Positions 17,842 to 28,386 are shown, counted from the stretch's first letter. The stretch is DNA of 64,000 nt from Methanosarcina flavescens (GCF_001304615.2 NZ_CP032683.1:1860001-1924000), one strand, 5' to 3'. Translations and numbers: made by a program. The notes: generated by a model not told the origin, from the letters alone.

Positions 17842-18783
17842 TCACTTAAATTCCTTAGATTCTCGATCTCTTCTATAAATATCCCTTGAGATTTCTTTTA
17901 CATACAGGCGCTCTCTTGTATTATAAGGTTTAAATAGACTGGATGCAGTCCCAATCAGTGTTTCCGACTTCCCTATTACAAAAAATCCTCCTTTTTCAAG
18001 AGCTTGATAGAAATTAAGTTGCAATTTTTCCTGAATCTCCTTTTTAAAATATATCATTACATTTCGGCAGACAATAATATCAAAACGATCAATTCTTGTA
18101 CCTGAAATCAGATCATGATGTTTAAAACGTGTTATGTTTCTCAGCTCGTCTATTACCTGATATGCATCTCCCTGCTTCAAAAAATAGCGTTCTTTTGTGC
18201 TGAGATCAAGATTTTTAAGTGAATTCTCGCTGTAAACGCCTTTCCTGGCTTTCTCCAGACTTTTGGCATCAATATCTGTACCTATAATTCTTATTTTATA
18301 TTTATTGAAATCAGTTTTCATTACTCTGTGCAGCAGAATAGCAAGGGAATAGGTTTCTTCTCCTCCCGCACAGCCAGCACTCCAGATGCGGATTGATCGG
18401 ATCAATGACTCAGATCTGTATTTAACAATAGAAGGAATGATCTCTTTTTCAATTATACTGAAGGTCTCGGGGTTTCGGAAAAATTCACTGACATTTACAG
18501 TAAGGGTGTCAACAAGAAATTTATATTCCTGAGGGTCTTTTTTTAAAAGTTTAAGGTAAGCTCCATAACTCCCGGAATTGGTGGCTCGAACGCGTACGTT
18601 AATCCTGCGTCTGAAATGAGCTTCTTTATAATGCTCACAGTTAAAGCCGGTCTTTCCAGTAATAATTCTCTTTAACAGCTCAAAGCCCGGATCTATCTCC
18701 TGGTTTCGACTGGACTTTGTTTCTCTGTTTATCTCTTTATTTGTTTCATTCTCATTTGCTTTCCTAACTGGATCATTACCCAT
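17842..18783 (-). CDS. cheR: chemotaxis protein methyltransferase CheR
   Basis: A 313-residue SAM-dependent glutamate methyltransferase acting on MCPs. After a 30-residue polar N-terminus comes the alpha-helical CheR_N domain (HFRRRINVRVRATNSGSYG near 58-76), then the catalytic domain with TVNVSEFFRNPETF, the SAM-binding IWSAGCAGGEETYSLAI near 140, and FDIIVCRNVMIYFKKEIQ near 235. The end, FVIGKSETL, is typical. Length and motifs are intact, unlike the downstream cheC and cheD. It is transcribed in the order cheY-cheB-cheA-cheR-cheC-cheD on the - strand, about 120 bp after cheA. Confidence 0.95.
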   Translation of the reverse strand: MGNDPVRKANENETNKEINRETKSSRNQEIDPGFELLKRIITGKTGFNCEHYKEAHFRRRINVRVRATNSGSYGAYLKLLKKDPQEYKFLVDTLTVNVSEFFRNPETFSIIEKEIIPSIVKYRSESLIRSIRIWSAGCAGGEETYSLAILLHRVMKTDFNKYKIRIIGTDIDAKSLEKARKGVYSENSLKNLDLSTKERYFLKQGDAYQVIDELRNITRFKHHDLISGTRIDRFDIIVCRNVMIYFKKEIQEKLQLNFYQALEKGGFFVIGKSETLIGTASSLFKPYNTRERLYVKEISRDIYRRDRESKEFK

Positions 18784-18912
18784 CTCTTCACCGGCGATTC
18801 GTTTATCCAGACACTTTAACTTAATCTTAGTCTATGTACTATATTTTGTCCATTATGCAAACTTAATCCTTTTCGAAAACTTAATCAGTCTCGGTTATTC
18901 CAAATGAGGGAG

Positions 18913-20904
18913 TTAGCACCAATTATCAAAATTTGATATTAAGGCATTAACATCAATTATCAAAATAACGTTTCCGTCGCCCAGAATTGTCGCCCCTGCA
19001 AATCCCCTGGTGTTCTCAAGGAACTTGCTTTTGAAACTCTTAACTATTACTTCCTGTTTTCCAAGCAGTTCATCAACAATTAACCCAATATGTTGCCCAT
19101 GCCTCTCAACCAGAATTACAAAATTATTATTCTTATTCTTATCCTCATCAGGCAACCGAAATATATTTCTTAACCTCAGAAGCGGAAGAACTTTATCATC
19201 TATTAAAATGACTTCCTGCCCCCTGATATGCTTGATTTCCTGCGAGCTGATTTCTATATTTTTTACTATATTTGTAAAAGGAATTGCATATCTTTCCTCT
19301 CCCACTCTTATCAGCATAGCCTGATAAACTGCAATAGTTAAAGGCAGCTTCAATTCGAATCTGGAGCCAATACCGGGCTTTGACTCTACTTTTACTGATC
19401 CTCCAAGATACTCAACTCTGTTTTTTACAACATCCATCCCAATTCCCCGTCCAGAGATATCGGTAATGATGTCAGAGGTACTGAATCCCGGAGCAAAGAT
19501 AAGCTGCATTACCTCTTTTTCCTGAAGCTGTTCTGCACTTTCTCTTGATATGATTCCTTTTTTCAATGCAACTCTCAGGATTTCGCTGGTATCTATTCCG
19601 CGTCCATCATCCTCGATTTTTATAAGGGCAAAATTTTCCTGTCTTGAAGCTGTAATAATTATAGTGCCGGTCTCTCTTTTCCCAAGTTCAGCACGTCTTT
19701 CAGGAGTCTCGATGCCGTGATCAACTGCGTTTCTTAGCAGGTGCACCAGAGAATCTCCGATTTCTTCAAGAATAGTCCTATCAAGCTTGATTTCCTTCCC
19801 TTTGATTATAAAATCAATTTTTTTATTCTGGGTTCGTGCAAGATCCCTTACCATCCTGGGATAGATATAGGTAATGTGGTCCAGAGGCACCATTCTTGCC
19901 TTGATAACCTCATCTTGCAACTCTCTCGTCAGTTTATAAAATTCTGAAAGTGCAATCTCAAGATCCTTCGATCTCAAGTTGATTGTAAGCTCATTTATCC
20001 TGCTACGATTAATTATGAGCTCGCCCACAAGATTCATCAATTTATCAAGCTGCCCGGTGCTAATTCTTGAGCTCTGGATAGTTTTTACTTTAAGATCAGA
20101 TTTTGGAGAAATAGAATTTTTTTCCTTTTTTTCTACCTGATGAGTTCTTTTTTCAATTTCGTAACTTTTTTCAGTTTCGTAAATTTTTCCTTTAATCCTG
20201 TAAGATTTCTTTTCAGTTTCCTCAGTACTTCTTTCAATTTGATGAATAGCCTTTGAAATTCTTTCAGTCAATGCCGCTTCTTCAATACTTGATACGTTCT
20301 GATTTTTATTGCTCTCCTCTTCCACAAATAAGGATCCGTCTTCTTTTAAGGATCGTTCATCTAAAGACTTATCTTCATTTAAGGACCGGTTGTCTTCATC
20401 TAAAGATCTATTTTCATTTAAGGACCGTTCATCTTCATCTAAAGATTTATCTTTATCTTCTTGAAATGGAATTTTTTTGAGAGGCTGATTAATATTTCTT
20501 AAAGTTCTCAGCAACTCGTCAATATCAGAATAAGGTTCGTATTCATTGCCTGTATCTTTTTCTATCTTTCCAGAGTTATTTTTATTCTCATCAAGGAAAT
20601 TTTCAACAAGCTTCTCAAGAGTGTCCATACATATCAGAAGAACATCAATCAGAGAAGAATCAAGTATAAGTTGTCGTGTGCGCAGCTTATCTATCAGGCT
20701 TTCCATTTCATGTGTTAACTTGACAATCTGATTGAAACCCATTGTTGCAGCCATACCTTTGAATGTATGAGCTGCACGAAATAGTGTATTCATCTGTTCT
20801 GAGTTATCAGAATCTTTCTCAAGTGCAAGCAGGGAATCGCTCATTTCTTTAATGTATTTTTCAGATTCTGCCCTGAAAATATCCATATATATTGACATGT
20901 CCAT
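18913..20904 (-). CDS. cheA: chemotaxis histidine kinase CheA
   Basis: A 663-residue CheA. P1 (HPt) carries the phosphorylated histidine at residue 46 in FRAAHTFKGMAATMGF. A P2-like domain is not obvious; residues about 130-270 form a low-complexity linker with repeated SLDED/SLNED units and charged segments. P3 dimerisation follows (STGQLDKLMNLVGELIINR). P4 kinase has the N box LLRNAVDHGIETPERR, the G1 box IEDDGRGID and the G2 box GRGIGMDVV. P5 (CheW-like) forms the end. I chose ATG 20904 because AGGG lies 6-10 nt upstream; an in-frame GTG at 20928 is the alternative. It receives signals from MCP/CheW and phosphorylates CheY and CheB. Confidence 0.95.
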   Translation of the reverse strand: MDMSIYMDIFRAESEKYIKEMSDSLLALEKDSDNSEQMNTLFRAAHTFKGMAATMGFNQIVKLTHEMESLIDKLRTRQLILDSSLIDVLLICMDTLEKLVENFLDENKNNSGKIEKDTGNEYEPYSDIDELLRTLRNINQPLKKIPFQEDKDKSLDEDERSLNENRSLDEDNRSLNEDKSLDERSLKEDGSLFVEEESNKNQNVSSIEEAALTERISKAIHQIERSTEETEKKSYRIKGKIYETEKSYEIEKRTHQVEKKEKNSISPKSDLKVKTIQSSRISTGQLDKLMNLVGELIINRSRINELTINLRSKDLEIALSEFYKLTRELQDEVIKARMVPLDHITYIYPRMVRDLARTQNKKIDFIIKGKEIKLDRTILEEIGDSLVHLLRNAVDHGIETPERRAELGKRETGTIIITASRQENFALIKIEDDGRGIDTSEILRVALKKGIISRESAEQLQEKEVMQLIFAPGFSTSDIITDISGRGIGMDVVKNRVEYLGGSVKVESKPGIGSRFELKLPLTIAVYQAMLIRVGEERYAIPFTNIVKNIEISSQEIKHIRGQEVILIDDKVLPLLRLRNIFRLPDEDKNKNNNFVILVERHGQHIGLIVDELLGKQEVIVKSFKSKFLENTRGFAGATILGDGNVILIIDVNALISNFDNWC

Positions 20905-20976
20905 AATTTTTCCCTGCTCTGGTTCCACAAGTTACTTTATTTTTTTATAAAAGTTACTTATTGTTCTTATAAAAAG

Positions 20977-22062
20977 TTAGCTTATTATTTTTATAATCTC
21001 TTCAGCCATTTTGTCCAGAGGAAGCACAAGGTCTGCAAGATTTCGCTTAACAATTTCTTTTGGCATTCCGTAAATTACACATGAACTCTCTGCCTCAGCA
21101 ATTATTTTTCCTCCCATTTTTTTAACTTCCTCAGCTCCATCCGCTCCATCGCAGCTCATTCCTGTCAGAACGAGGGAAACCACTCTGGAGCCATAAATCG
21201 GGGCAATAGACCTGAAAAGGGCATTTACTGACGGTTTTGAGCCCAGTTCTTTCGGGCCACATGAAAGATGCACGATTTCTTTTTTTCGACCGTTTACAGT
21301 TCTCTGTATGATTTCCATATGATAATTTCCAGGAGCTACAAGAACAGTCCCTTCTTCTACCCTGTCTCCCTCCTGTGCTTCTTTTACCCTGAGGGCTGTT
21401 TTTAAATTAAGTCTTTTACAAAGAGATGTCGTAAAACCTGGAGGCATATGCTGTACTACTAGGACTGCGGCAGGAATGTCGGCAGGAAATGCACTTATGA
21501 GTTTCTCCAGGGCTCTTGGACCTCCGGTGGATGCGCCTATTGCAAGCACATTTCTCACGGAAACATTTTCTTTCTGGAGTCTATTCTTTTCTGTTTTTTC
21601 TCTCATTCCATTTATTTCCGGCTCTATCAGTTCTTGATTTCGCATGCATTCCAGATTCTCAAGATTGGCTTTTGCAGCTGCCCGGACTTTTTTACAAATT
21701 TCTTCTGCTATTTCTGGCATGCTCTGACTGAGAATCCCTTCAGGTTTCTGGATTACATCCACTGCGCCGTATTCAAAAGCTGTAAGCGTAATTTCTTTAG
21801 CTCTCTCCCCAAGGGCTGAAACTATCACAACAGGAGTCGGACATTCTTTCATAATTCGAGCAAGAGTCTTGAGACCATCAAGGACAGGCATAACATTGTC
21901 TAGAAGAACAACATCGGGCCTCAATTTATCAATCTTTTCAAGTCCGTCCTTTCCGTTAACTGCCGTTCCTATGACCCTAAGATTTGGGTCTTTACTGAGA
22001 ATATCGGAAAGAAGCTTGCGAATTAAAGCAGAATCATCTATTATGAGTGCGCGGATAGTCAT
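20977..22062 (-). CDS. cheB: chemotaxis response regulator/methylesterase CheB
   Basis: A CheB of 361 residues. The receiver domain (1-120) has the DD pair in LIIDDSALIRKL and the phosphorylated aspartate in VVLLDNVMPVLDG; a linker follows; then the methylesterase domain (about 165-360). Catalytic serine lies in AIGASTGGPRALE, histidine in VVQHMPPGFTTSLC, aspartate in LTGMSCDGADGAEE. It demethylates or deamidates MCP glutamates. ATG 22062 is preferred, and GTG 22071 is in frame; neither has a strong SD. It lies between cheY and cheA and all key residues are present. Confidence 0.94.
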   Translation of the reverse strand: MTIRALIIDDSALIRKLLSDILSKDPNLRVIGTAVNGKDGLEKIDKLRPDVVLLDNVMPVLDGLKTLARIMKECPTPVVIVSALGERAKEITLTAFEYGAVDVIQKPEGILSQSMPEIAEEICKKVRAAAKANLENLECMRNQELIEPEINGMREKTEKNRLQKENVSVRNVLAIGASTGGPRALEKLISAFPADIPAAVLVVQHMPPGFTTSLCKRLNLKTALRVKEAQEGDRVEEGTVLVAPGNYHMEIIQRTVNGRKKEIVHLSCGPKELGSKPSVNALFRSIAPIYGSRVVSLVLTGMSCDGADGAEEVKKMGGKIIAEAESSCVIYGMPKEIVKRNLADLVLPLDKMAEEIIKIIS

Positions 22063-22214
22063 CTCAAGCACTTTTTGTTAAATGTGGAGCTATGTAGAGT
22101 TCAATTTTTAATACTTTGACCAGCAATAGTTGAGTTAAAATAATAATAGTTTAATCAAAAGCAACTGGATTTGATAAGTTAATTTTCTATTTGATAATTC
22201 AGATTTATATTGAT

Positions 22215-22234
22215 AAGCTAGATTTATCTAGCTT
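22215..22234. terminator. inverted repeat downstream of cheY
   Basis: A perfect 9-bp inverted repeat (AAGCTAGAT, 2-nt centre, ATCTAGCTT) lies between the cheY stop and cheB. It could be a weak transcription or mRNA processing signal. There is no T-run directly after it on the - strand, so termination is uncertain. Confidence 0.35.
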
Positions 22235-22290
22235 CACTTAACGAAGTTTGATTTAACAGCAACCTGATTTAATGGTGGTTTCAAACCTAT

Positions 22291-22656
22291 CTAATTTGGT
22301 TCAGCGATTTTTCGAATTACATCCAGCATTCCATTAGGCTCAAAAGGCTTTACAATAAAACCCATAGCACCTATCTTCATTGATTCGGTTATGAGCGCCT
22401 GTTGTCCAAGGGAGGAGCACATTACTATCTTTGCTTCCGGGTCCACAGTAAGAAGCTTTTGCAGTGCCTCTTTTCCATCCATATCTGGCATAATTATATC
22501 CATTAACACAATATCGGGCTTTACTTCGAGATACGTCTGAATTGCTTCTTCCCCATCACCGACCTCAGCAACCACTTCATGTCCATGCATAAGAAGGATA
22601 TCTCTAATTATCATTCGCATAAATTCGGCATCATCCACGATCATAACTCTGGCCAT
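22291..22656 (-). CDS. cheY: chemotaxis response regulator CheY
   Basis: A 121-residue single-domain receiver. The acidic pair is in MIVDDAEFMRM, the phospho-acceptor aspartate near residue 53 in IVLMDIIMPDMDG, the conserved Ser/Thr in IVMCSSLGQQ and the lysine in GFIVKPFEP. FMRMIIRDIL is close to archaeal and Bacillus CheY sequences. It would carry the signal from CheA to the archaellum switch, through CheF in archaea, though no archaellum gene is in the window. It heads the - strand che genes and is divergent from the second response regulator across a 940-bp gap. Confidence 0.92.
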   Translation of the reverse strand: MARVMIVDDAEFMRMIIRDILLMHGHEVVAEVGDGEEAIQTYLEVKPDIVLMDIIMPDMDGKEALQKLLTVDPEAKIVMCSSLGQQALITESMKIGAMGFIVKPFEPNGMLDVIRKIAEPN

Positions 22657-23600
22657 GCATTTCCCTTCTTTCGTTCTTGAACAAGCAACAATATCGGAAA
22701 TTTTTACACTCTTATTTTTGAGTGCTCCGACACCTTATTACTATGTGTGCCGAATTTCGTTTCTTGCCTGCGTATTCTTCATAAACCAATCTATGAATCA
22801 AAACACCTCAGTTGAAAGCTACTCATGGTTAACAAACGTAACCAGCGCAAGTTCTCCTATTAAGGCAAATCTATCCCAATTATGTAGAAAAATATATGCT
22901 AGACCTGCTATATTAAACTTTTTTAATTATCTTTTTCAAATTATTAAGTTAAAAATTTATTAAGAAGATTCAAAAAATAGCATGTTAACATTGTCTTCAT
23001 AAAATTGGTAGACTGTATTATAGACTGTATTTGATTCTTCAGCTTAATCTTGATTTGATCTGTAAATTTAAATAAAAACATTAATAACGTTCACTTTAAA
23101 AAGTAAGAATACTACCGCACTTGTTTTTAACCTGGTTTTGCCTTAATTTTAAATCTTTTTTCTAAAATAATAACGCCAAAAATGATACCATAGTTTAAAT
23201 AAGTTATTTTTATCGCTGTTTATATATTGAAAATATGACTCTATAGTTAGCAAATAAATTTATATTCTCTCAAACTTCATATATGACTAAGTAAATTGAG
23301 AAATTCATTCTGATATAATTTGCAGGTCTAAATATGCTTGCTGAGAATATAAATGAGAAATTTCATTTCATATTTTCCTGTATCAGATCTTTCAGAGAAG
23401 GTTCGTTATTCAATGCTCCTTTAGAAATCCCATTATATGGAAGCTTGTTTACAAAATTTCTCTTGTAAAAAATCTTGCTTATAAAACTTCCTTCACAAAA
23501 ACTTTATTTATAGAAATCTTAACGAAGACTACATTTATAAGAAATTCTCTTGTAGAGATCCCTTTACAAAATCTTCAAGTCCCCCCAGGAGTAGATTCTA
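22657..23600. other. divergent intergenic region of the chemotaxis cluster
   Basis: About 940 bp between cheY (-) and the response regulator gene (+). It is AT-rich with no credible gene. From about 23430 to 23580 short variants of CTTGTAAAAAATCTT and TTTATAGAAATCTT recur, resembling degenerate repeats. Promoters for both arms should lie here but I cannot place them firmly. Confidence 0.6.
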
Positions 23601-23975
23601 GTGTTTGAAATCCTGATTGTTGAAGATAATTTACTCAATCTGACGGTTGAAGCTAACTTACTTAAGTCCTTTGGGTATGAACCGAAAAAGGCTAAAAATG
23701 GCTTTGAAGCCCTCGAGATTCTCAATAAAGTGAAAATTGATCTAATATTGCTTGATATGGAACTCCCTAAAATGAACGGTCTTGAGTTGCTTCAAAAAAT
23801 CAAACTTAATCCTGAAACCCGGAGCGTTAAGGTAGTTGCAGTTACAGGTCATTCAGACTCCGATAGTAGAGAGAAGTTTCTTAAGGCTGGATGTCATGCC
23901 GTTGTCGCCAAGCCCATAAATTTTGGCAATTTTGGTTCGCAGATCGAAAAGTTTCTTGCAAGTTCAGAATCCTGA
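23601..23975 (+). CDS. single-domain response regulator
   Basis: A 124-residue receiver domain protein. IVEDNLLN carries the acidic pocket, LILLDMELPKMNG the phospho-acceptor aspartate, VVAVTGHS the Thr and VVAKPIN the lysine. It resembles the DivK/CheY-like stand-alone receivers found beside histidine kinases more than the cluster's CheY. It starts at GTG 23601, with CCAGGAG about 10 nt upstream; no ATG is available. It is followed 150 bp later by the MCP on the same strand and may be co-transcribed. Its phosphodonor could be CheA or an unlinked kinase. Confidence 0.88.
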   Translation: MFEILIVEDNLLNLTVEANLLKSFGYEPKKAKNGFEALEILNKVKIDLILLDMELPKMNGLELLQKIKLNPETRSVKVVAVTGHSDSDSREKFLKAGCHAVVAKPINFGNFGSQIEKFLASSES

Positions 23976-24142
23976 TAACTAAAGATTAAACATAAACATG
24001 GAGTTGCAATCTCAAAAACAAAATATTAATAATTAAGGCAAAGACCTTCTTCAGCAGGTGGTGCTGACAACTTAATAGCTCAATTGCAGGTAGAAAGGGT
24101 ATAGAGGCAGAGAAGCTGGAGGTACGGGTGAGGGTGAAAAAG

Positions 24143-26212
24143 ATGTATAAAACCACAAAAATAGGGCATGTAGTTGTAGGTTTTGCTCTTCTTCTGATTT
24201 TGATTTTTTTTGTTGGGTATACAGGCTATCAGGGTATGAGCGACGTTGAAAAAAAGAGCCGAGCCATTCAAAACATGACCTTTATAATGAATAACATGCA
24301 GGGAGCCCTGGGAGCTCAGGAATATTATGTTATTCATGGTGACCCTGATTATAAGAACGAGACTTATAGACGTCTTGATCTTGTACCCACACAGGCAGCT
24401 ATATCCAGGGAAATATATCTGGACTATCTTGACCCTGCTAATCAGGGTCGAATGGATTCCATTCTGGAGACGTCGGAGAAATTTAGAGAAAATTTTGACA
24501 GTTACGTTGAAGCAGAGAGTGAAGAGACTGCCCTGAGGATCGATATTGTCTCAAATGGCGAGCTTATTCTGCAGAAAGCGGATGAGATCTATCAGGACCA
24601 GATGCTTCAATATGAGCAGTATCAGGAGAACGGTTCATCGGGTGAGATTCTACATCAAAAATTGTCCAATGCTCAGGAAGCACAGAAAGTCAGCATACTT
24701 GCAATGAAAGCTCAAAATGAATATCAGAACTATATAATTACCTCCGAAAATGAACATGCGGAAAACTTCGATCGGCTTATGGAAGATATAATTGAAGTCA
24801 CCGGGAACCTGGAAGAGCAGATGGTGAGACCTGAAAATGTTGAACGTGGAAATACAATAATTGCCAGTGCCAGAGAAACCCGGACTGCATTTGATCGCCT
24901 GAAAGTTCTTAAAGAAAGAAAGGCTGCTGAGATGCAGAATATGGCAATCATAGCCGCGGAGGTTGAAGGGATCGCTCAGGAGGCCAGCGCTGACCAGAAA
25001 GAGAGACTTGATACTCTGATAACAGATTCTATGAATAAAATCCTCCTAGTTACTTTTCTTTCAATACTTATCGGTGCCTTACTTGTTTTTGTAATTCTGA
25101 ATGTCTACAGGAAACCTATTTACGAATTACTTGAAGCAGCCGAAAGTATCTCTGATGGAGACCTCAATGTTCAGATAAAAGGAAATTCCAGGAGTGAAAT
25201 CTCTCAACTATCAGAGGCTTTTAAATCAATGGTTGAGAACCTTCAAAGTCTGATCAAAGAAATTCAGGAGAGTTCAATTCACCTCTCCACACTTTCGGAG
25301 GAGATGTCTGCCTCTTCCGAGGAGGTAGCGTCGGCGTCAAGAAAAATTTCTGATACCGCAGCTGAGATCTCAAACGGGACAGAAATACAGAGTGTAAAAA
25401 TAGTGGATATAACTCATGCAATGCGGGACATGACCCATAATATCCAGGAAATTGCAGACAACACTCAGAAAGTCTCTAAAAATACAAATCTTGTTAATAA
25501 TACTGTAAGTAATATTGGAAACGCTTCAAGAGAAATCCTGTCAAAAATGAACCTTATTCGCTCCTCCGTTGATGAGACCGAGGATGTGATAATGGAGCTG
25601 GACTCTAAATCTCAGCAGATCTATGAGATTGTAACTCTTATTACCCGAATTGCGGAACAGACAAACATGCTTGCACTGAATGCTGCAATTGAGGCTGCCC
25701 GAGCTGGCGAACACGGCCGAGGTTTCTCTGTTGTGGCCGATGAGGTCCGGAAACTTGCTGATGAATCCGGCCGCGCAGCGAATAGTATTTCCAAACTGAT
25801 CGACGAAATAAGAAGCAACATCAGCGAAACCGTTGAAAGCATAGAAGCCAGCAAGAAAGAGGTGCAGGTCGGCTCACAATCCGTTAACAGCGCGGTTGAA
25901 ATGGTTGCGGGGATTGTTTCTACAATTAATGAAATCACAAATATGATAGAGGACATTGCAGCCGCTACAGAAGAGCAATCCGCATCCATTGAAGAGATCA
26001 CTTCCACCCTGGAGGATATTTCCTCAATCTCGGAGCAGTCAGCCGCAGGAACCCAGGAAACTGCTGCAGCTCTCGAGGAACAGAGTGCTTCAATGTCAGA
26101 GCTTGCCAATATGGCAAGCGACCTTTCTTTGCTCGGAGAAAAGATGAGAAAAGCTACGGAGAAATTCAAGCTTGGTAACTCAAAAGAAGGTTTGGAAAGT
26201 ATAGTAGATTAA
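24143..26212 (+). CDS. methyl-accepting chemotaxis protein
   Basis: A transducer of about 689 residues. TM1 lies near residues 8-28 ([20 protein letters not shown]); an extracellular, largely helical sensor of about 260 residues follows; TM2 is near 297-318; then HAMP ([19 protein letters not shown]) and the cytoplasmic signalling coiled coil. The hairpin tip is well kept ([20 protein letters not shown], then [18 protein letters not shown]). Glu/Gln pairs in the helices are candidate methylation sites for CheR and CheB. I chose ATG 24143 because GAGGGTG lies 6-12 nt upstream; GTG 24128 is in frame. It precedes cheW and is the only MCP here. Its ligand is unknown. Confidence 0.94.
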   Translation: MYKTTKIGHVVVGFALLLILIFFVGYTGYQGMSDVEKKSRAIQNMTFIMNNMQGALGAQEYYVIHGDPDYKNETYRRLDLVPTQAAISREIYLDYLDPANQGRMDSILETSEKFRENFDSYVEAESEETALRIDIVSNGELILQKADEIYQDQMLQYEQYQENGSSGEILHQKLSNAQEAQKVSILAMKAQNEYQNYIITSENEHAENFDRLMEDIIEVTGNLEEQMVRPENVERGNTIIASARETRTAFDRLKVLKERKAAEMQNMAIIAAEVEGIAQEASADQKERLDTLITDSMNKILLVTFLSILIGALLVFVILNVYRKPIYELLEAAESISDGDLNVQIKGNSRSEISQLSEAFKSMVENLQSLIKEIQESSIHLSTLSEEMSASSEEVASASRKISDTAAEISNGTEIQSVKIVDITHAMRDMTHNIQEIADNTQKVSKNTNLVNNTVSNIGNASREILSKMNLIRSSVDETEDVIMELDSKSQQIYEIVTLITRIAEQTNMLALNAAIEAARAGEHGRGFSVVADEVRKLADESGRAANSISKLIDEIRSNISETVESIEASKKEVQVGSQSVNSAVEMVAGIVSTINEITNMIEDIAAATEEQSASIEEITSTLEDISSISEQSAAGTQETAAALEEQSASMSELANMASDLSLLGEKMRKATEKFKLGNSKEGLESIVD

Positions 26213-26305
26213 AATTCGGAATCAGAAGGTTCGGGAAGTACAGTAGATTAAAATTCGGAATCAGAAGGTTCGGGAAGTACAGTAGATTAAAATTCGGAAT
26301 CAATT
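26190..26305. repeat. 39-bp tandem repeat at the mcp/cheW junction
   Basis: Nearly three copies of a 39-bp unit (containing GGTTCGGGAAGTACAGTAG and TTAAAATTCGGAATCAGAA) run from the last codons and stop of the MCP gene to just before the cheW ribosome-binding site. The first copy overlaps coding sequence, so the stop codon region has been duplicated into the spacer. Confidence 0.92.
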
Positions 26306-26317
26306 TGAGGAATGCAA

Positions 26318-26830
26318 ATGTTTGAAGAAACATTAGAAGAGGATTCAAAGTTCCAGGAAGAGAATCTCCATTTAGTAACCTTTGAGCTTTCAGGCGAAGA
26401 GTTCGGGGTAGATATCATGCAGGTCTCTGAAGTTATTCCTGTCCCGAAAATCACCCGCATTCCTCAGGCTCCTGAATGCGTAAAAGGACTCATTAACCTG
26501 CGGGGAAAAATTCTCGTGGTAATAGATCTTAATAAGCGGCTTGGCTTTCAGTCAAAAGATACTGACAGTTTGTCCAGAATTCTCATAGTGGAAGTCAAAG
26601 ATACCGTCACTGGAATGCTTGTAAATTCTGTAAAGGAAGTCATGCACCTGCCTCTCTCCTCAATTGAACCGACCCCTGAGATAATCAAATCGAAAATCAA
26701 TTCAGAATATCTAACAGGTGTCGGAAAAGTGGGGAACAGGCTTCTTATTCTTCTGAATCTTTCAAAAGTACTTGGAGAAGAAGAAATTGAAGAACTCAAT
26801 GAACTGTCCTCTGCTAAAGAAAATATTTAA
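26318..26830 (+). CDS. cheW: chemotaxis coupling protein CheW
   Basis: A 170-residue CheW that links MCPs to CheA. The SH3-like double-barrel signature is clear: LVTFELSGEEFGVDIMQVSE, then IPQAPECVKGLINLRGKILV and VIDLNKRLG. The C-terminal half continues with LIVEVKD, VKEVMHLPL and LLILLNLSKVLGEEE. I chose ATG 26318 because GAGGA sits 6 nt upstream; ATG 26312 is too close to the same SD. It follows the MCP by about 100 bp filled by a 39-bp repeat and is probably co-transcribed with it. Confidence 0.94.
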   Translation: MFEETLEEDSKFQEENLHLVTFELSGEEFGVDIMQVSEVIPVPKITRIPQAPECVKGLINLRGKILVVIDLNKRLGFQSKDTDSLSRILIVEVKDTVTGMLVNSVKEVMHLPLSSIEPTPEIIKSKINSEYLTGVGKVGNRLLILLNLSKVLGEEEIEELNELSSAKENI

Positions 26831-26854
26831 AAACTCATGAGCAAATTTTAAAAC

Positions 26855-28171
26855 ATGCATCCTGTGATTATATTTTTTTTCGCCCTTTTCTTAATTTTGC
26901 TTCTTACAGCTAGACTCAGGTTGCACCCTTTTCTTAGCCTTATTCTTGTATCCGTGTTTACGGGCATTCTTGCAGGAGAACCCCTGGGTACGGTTGAAGC
27001 GATAACCAAAGGGTTAGGCAGTGTTTTTTCCCGTTTTGCTATCATTATTACATGTGGAAGTGTCATCGGACTTCTGCTACAGAGCACGGGAGGAATGTCC
27101 TTAATAGCCTCTGATATTATACGTTTTTCCAGAAATCCTCTACTTGCCCTGAATCTCCTTGGTTTTCTTCTTTCTGTGCCCCTGATGTGTTACATTCTTG
27201 CCTATGTTATCTTTATTCCAATAGCTAAAGAGTTGGCTGCCAGACTTGATAACCCCTCTATTTCCACTGCAACTGCACTTGCACTTGGGGCTGTTGCTTC
27301 GTTTAACCTGGTCTATCCATCACCTGTAGTAATTTCGGCAGCAGGGGAACTCTCAGCTAGAATTGACAGGCTTTTTATTCTGGGGTTTCTTGTCGCAGTT
27401 CCGGTTTCCATTACAGGTTACCTTTATGCCAGATGGCTGGGAGAAACTGAACTCAGAAGCATTTCTAATAAAGTAAATGAAAAAAGAGCTGAAATTCGGA
27501 GGAAAAATATAGAAGTTTATAAGAGTACTGCCGAAAAACCCCGAAGGCTTGAGGCTTACTCTCCTATCTTTTTCCCTTTAATCTTTATTTTCTTTAAGAC
27601 AGGTTTTGAACATTCGTACCCTATGCTTGCGTTTCTAGGAGATCCGAATATTGCGTTTCTTACAGGAGTTATCCTCTCCATCTTTTCCGGTAGGAGGCTC
27701 GGATCTTCCGTGCTCAGAGAACTGATAGAGAAGGCTGTGAGGAGAAGTGGAGTTGTCCTCCTCGATCTCTGCGGAGGGGGAGCACTCGGAGCAACTCTTG
27801 CTATAACAGGGGCAGGGGAAGCCTTGGGCCAGCTTTTTCTGCAATTTAGCCTTCCTCATATCCTTATACCTTTCCTTGTTGCCGCAGCCCTTCAAACTGT
27901 ACAGGGATCGAGGGTTGTGACCATGCTTATTGCTCCTTCCCTTATACTACCTTTGGCTCCTCAACTTGGACTTCCTCCGGAAATCCTTATTCTCTCAATG
28001 GCTTCCGGCACTTTTGTGGTTTCCCATGTCAATGACCCCTTCTTCTGGATTTTCGGAGAACTTGCAGATCTGGAACCCTCAGAAGTTTTCAGGTCAAACA
28101 CTTTTGGGAATGCTCTTATGGGTATTGCGAGCTTCCTACTGGTATCTGCTACTTATTTCCTATTTTATTAA
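26855..28171 (+). CDS. GntP-type permease
   Basis: A 438-residue, very hydrophobic transporter with about 12 predicted membrane segments, resembling the GntP gluconate/organic acid permease family (PLGTVEAITKGLGSVFSRFA, then IIITCGSVIGLLLQSTGG near 45-80, and SGTFVVSHVNDPFFWIF near 390). GntP members are proton symporters for gluconate, glycerate and similar acids. Methanogens rarely use sugar acids, so the substrate here is open. It begins 24 bp after cheW and may be read through from it, though no functional link to chemotaxis is evident. Confidence 0.85.
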   Translation: MHPVIIFFFALFLILLLTARLRLHPFLSLILVSVFTGILAGEPLGTVEAITKGLGSVFSRFAIIITCGSVIGLLLQSTGGMSLIASDIIRFSRNPLLALNLLGFLLSVPLMCYILAYVIFIPIAKELAARLDNPSISTATALALGAVASFNLVYPSPVVISAAGELSARIDRLFILGFLVAVPVSITGYLYARWLGETELRSISNKVNEKRAEIRRKNIEVYKSTAEKPRRLEAYSPIFFPLIFIFFKTGFEHSYPMLAFLGDPNIAFLTGVILSIFSGRRLGSSVLRELIEKAVRRSGVVLLDLCGGGALGATLAITGAGEALGQLFLQFSLPHILIPFLVAAALQTVQGSRVVTMLIAPSLILPLAPQLGLPPEILILSMASGTFVVSHVNDPFFWIFGELADLEPSEVFRSNTFGNALMGIASFLLVSATYFLFY

Positions 28172-28386
28172 AAATTCTATCCTAAGAATTTTTCCACCAG
28201 GACTTCCTTCACTAAGAGTTCTTTCAGTAAGAAAAAAAATTTTACTGAACATTTCCTTTTACTCCAGGTTTGAAGCTCGACTCTTTCTGTATTTTCATAT
28301 CCTTTCTACTTTTGCTAAAGCACAACTATAAGTTCATAATTTGGCGTGTGGCAAACAATAAATACCGGTTTTTTGTATTTCTTTAT

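Noticed and set aside
22655-22963. 102-codon + strand frame opposite the cheY start
   Set aside because: It begins inside the antisense of cheY with no RBS and has no family features.
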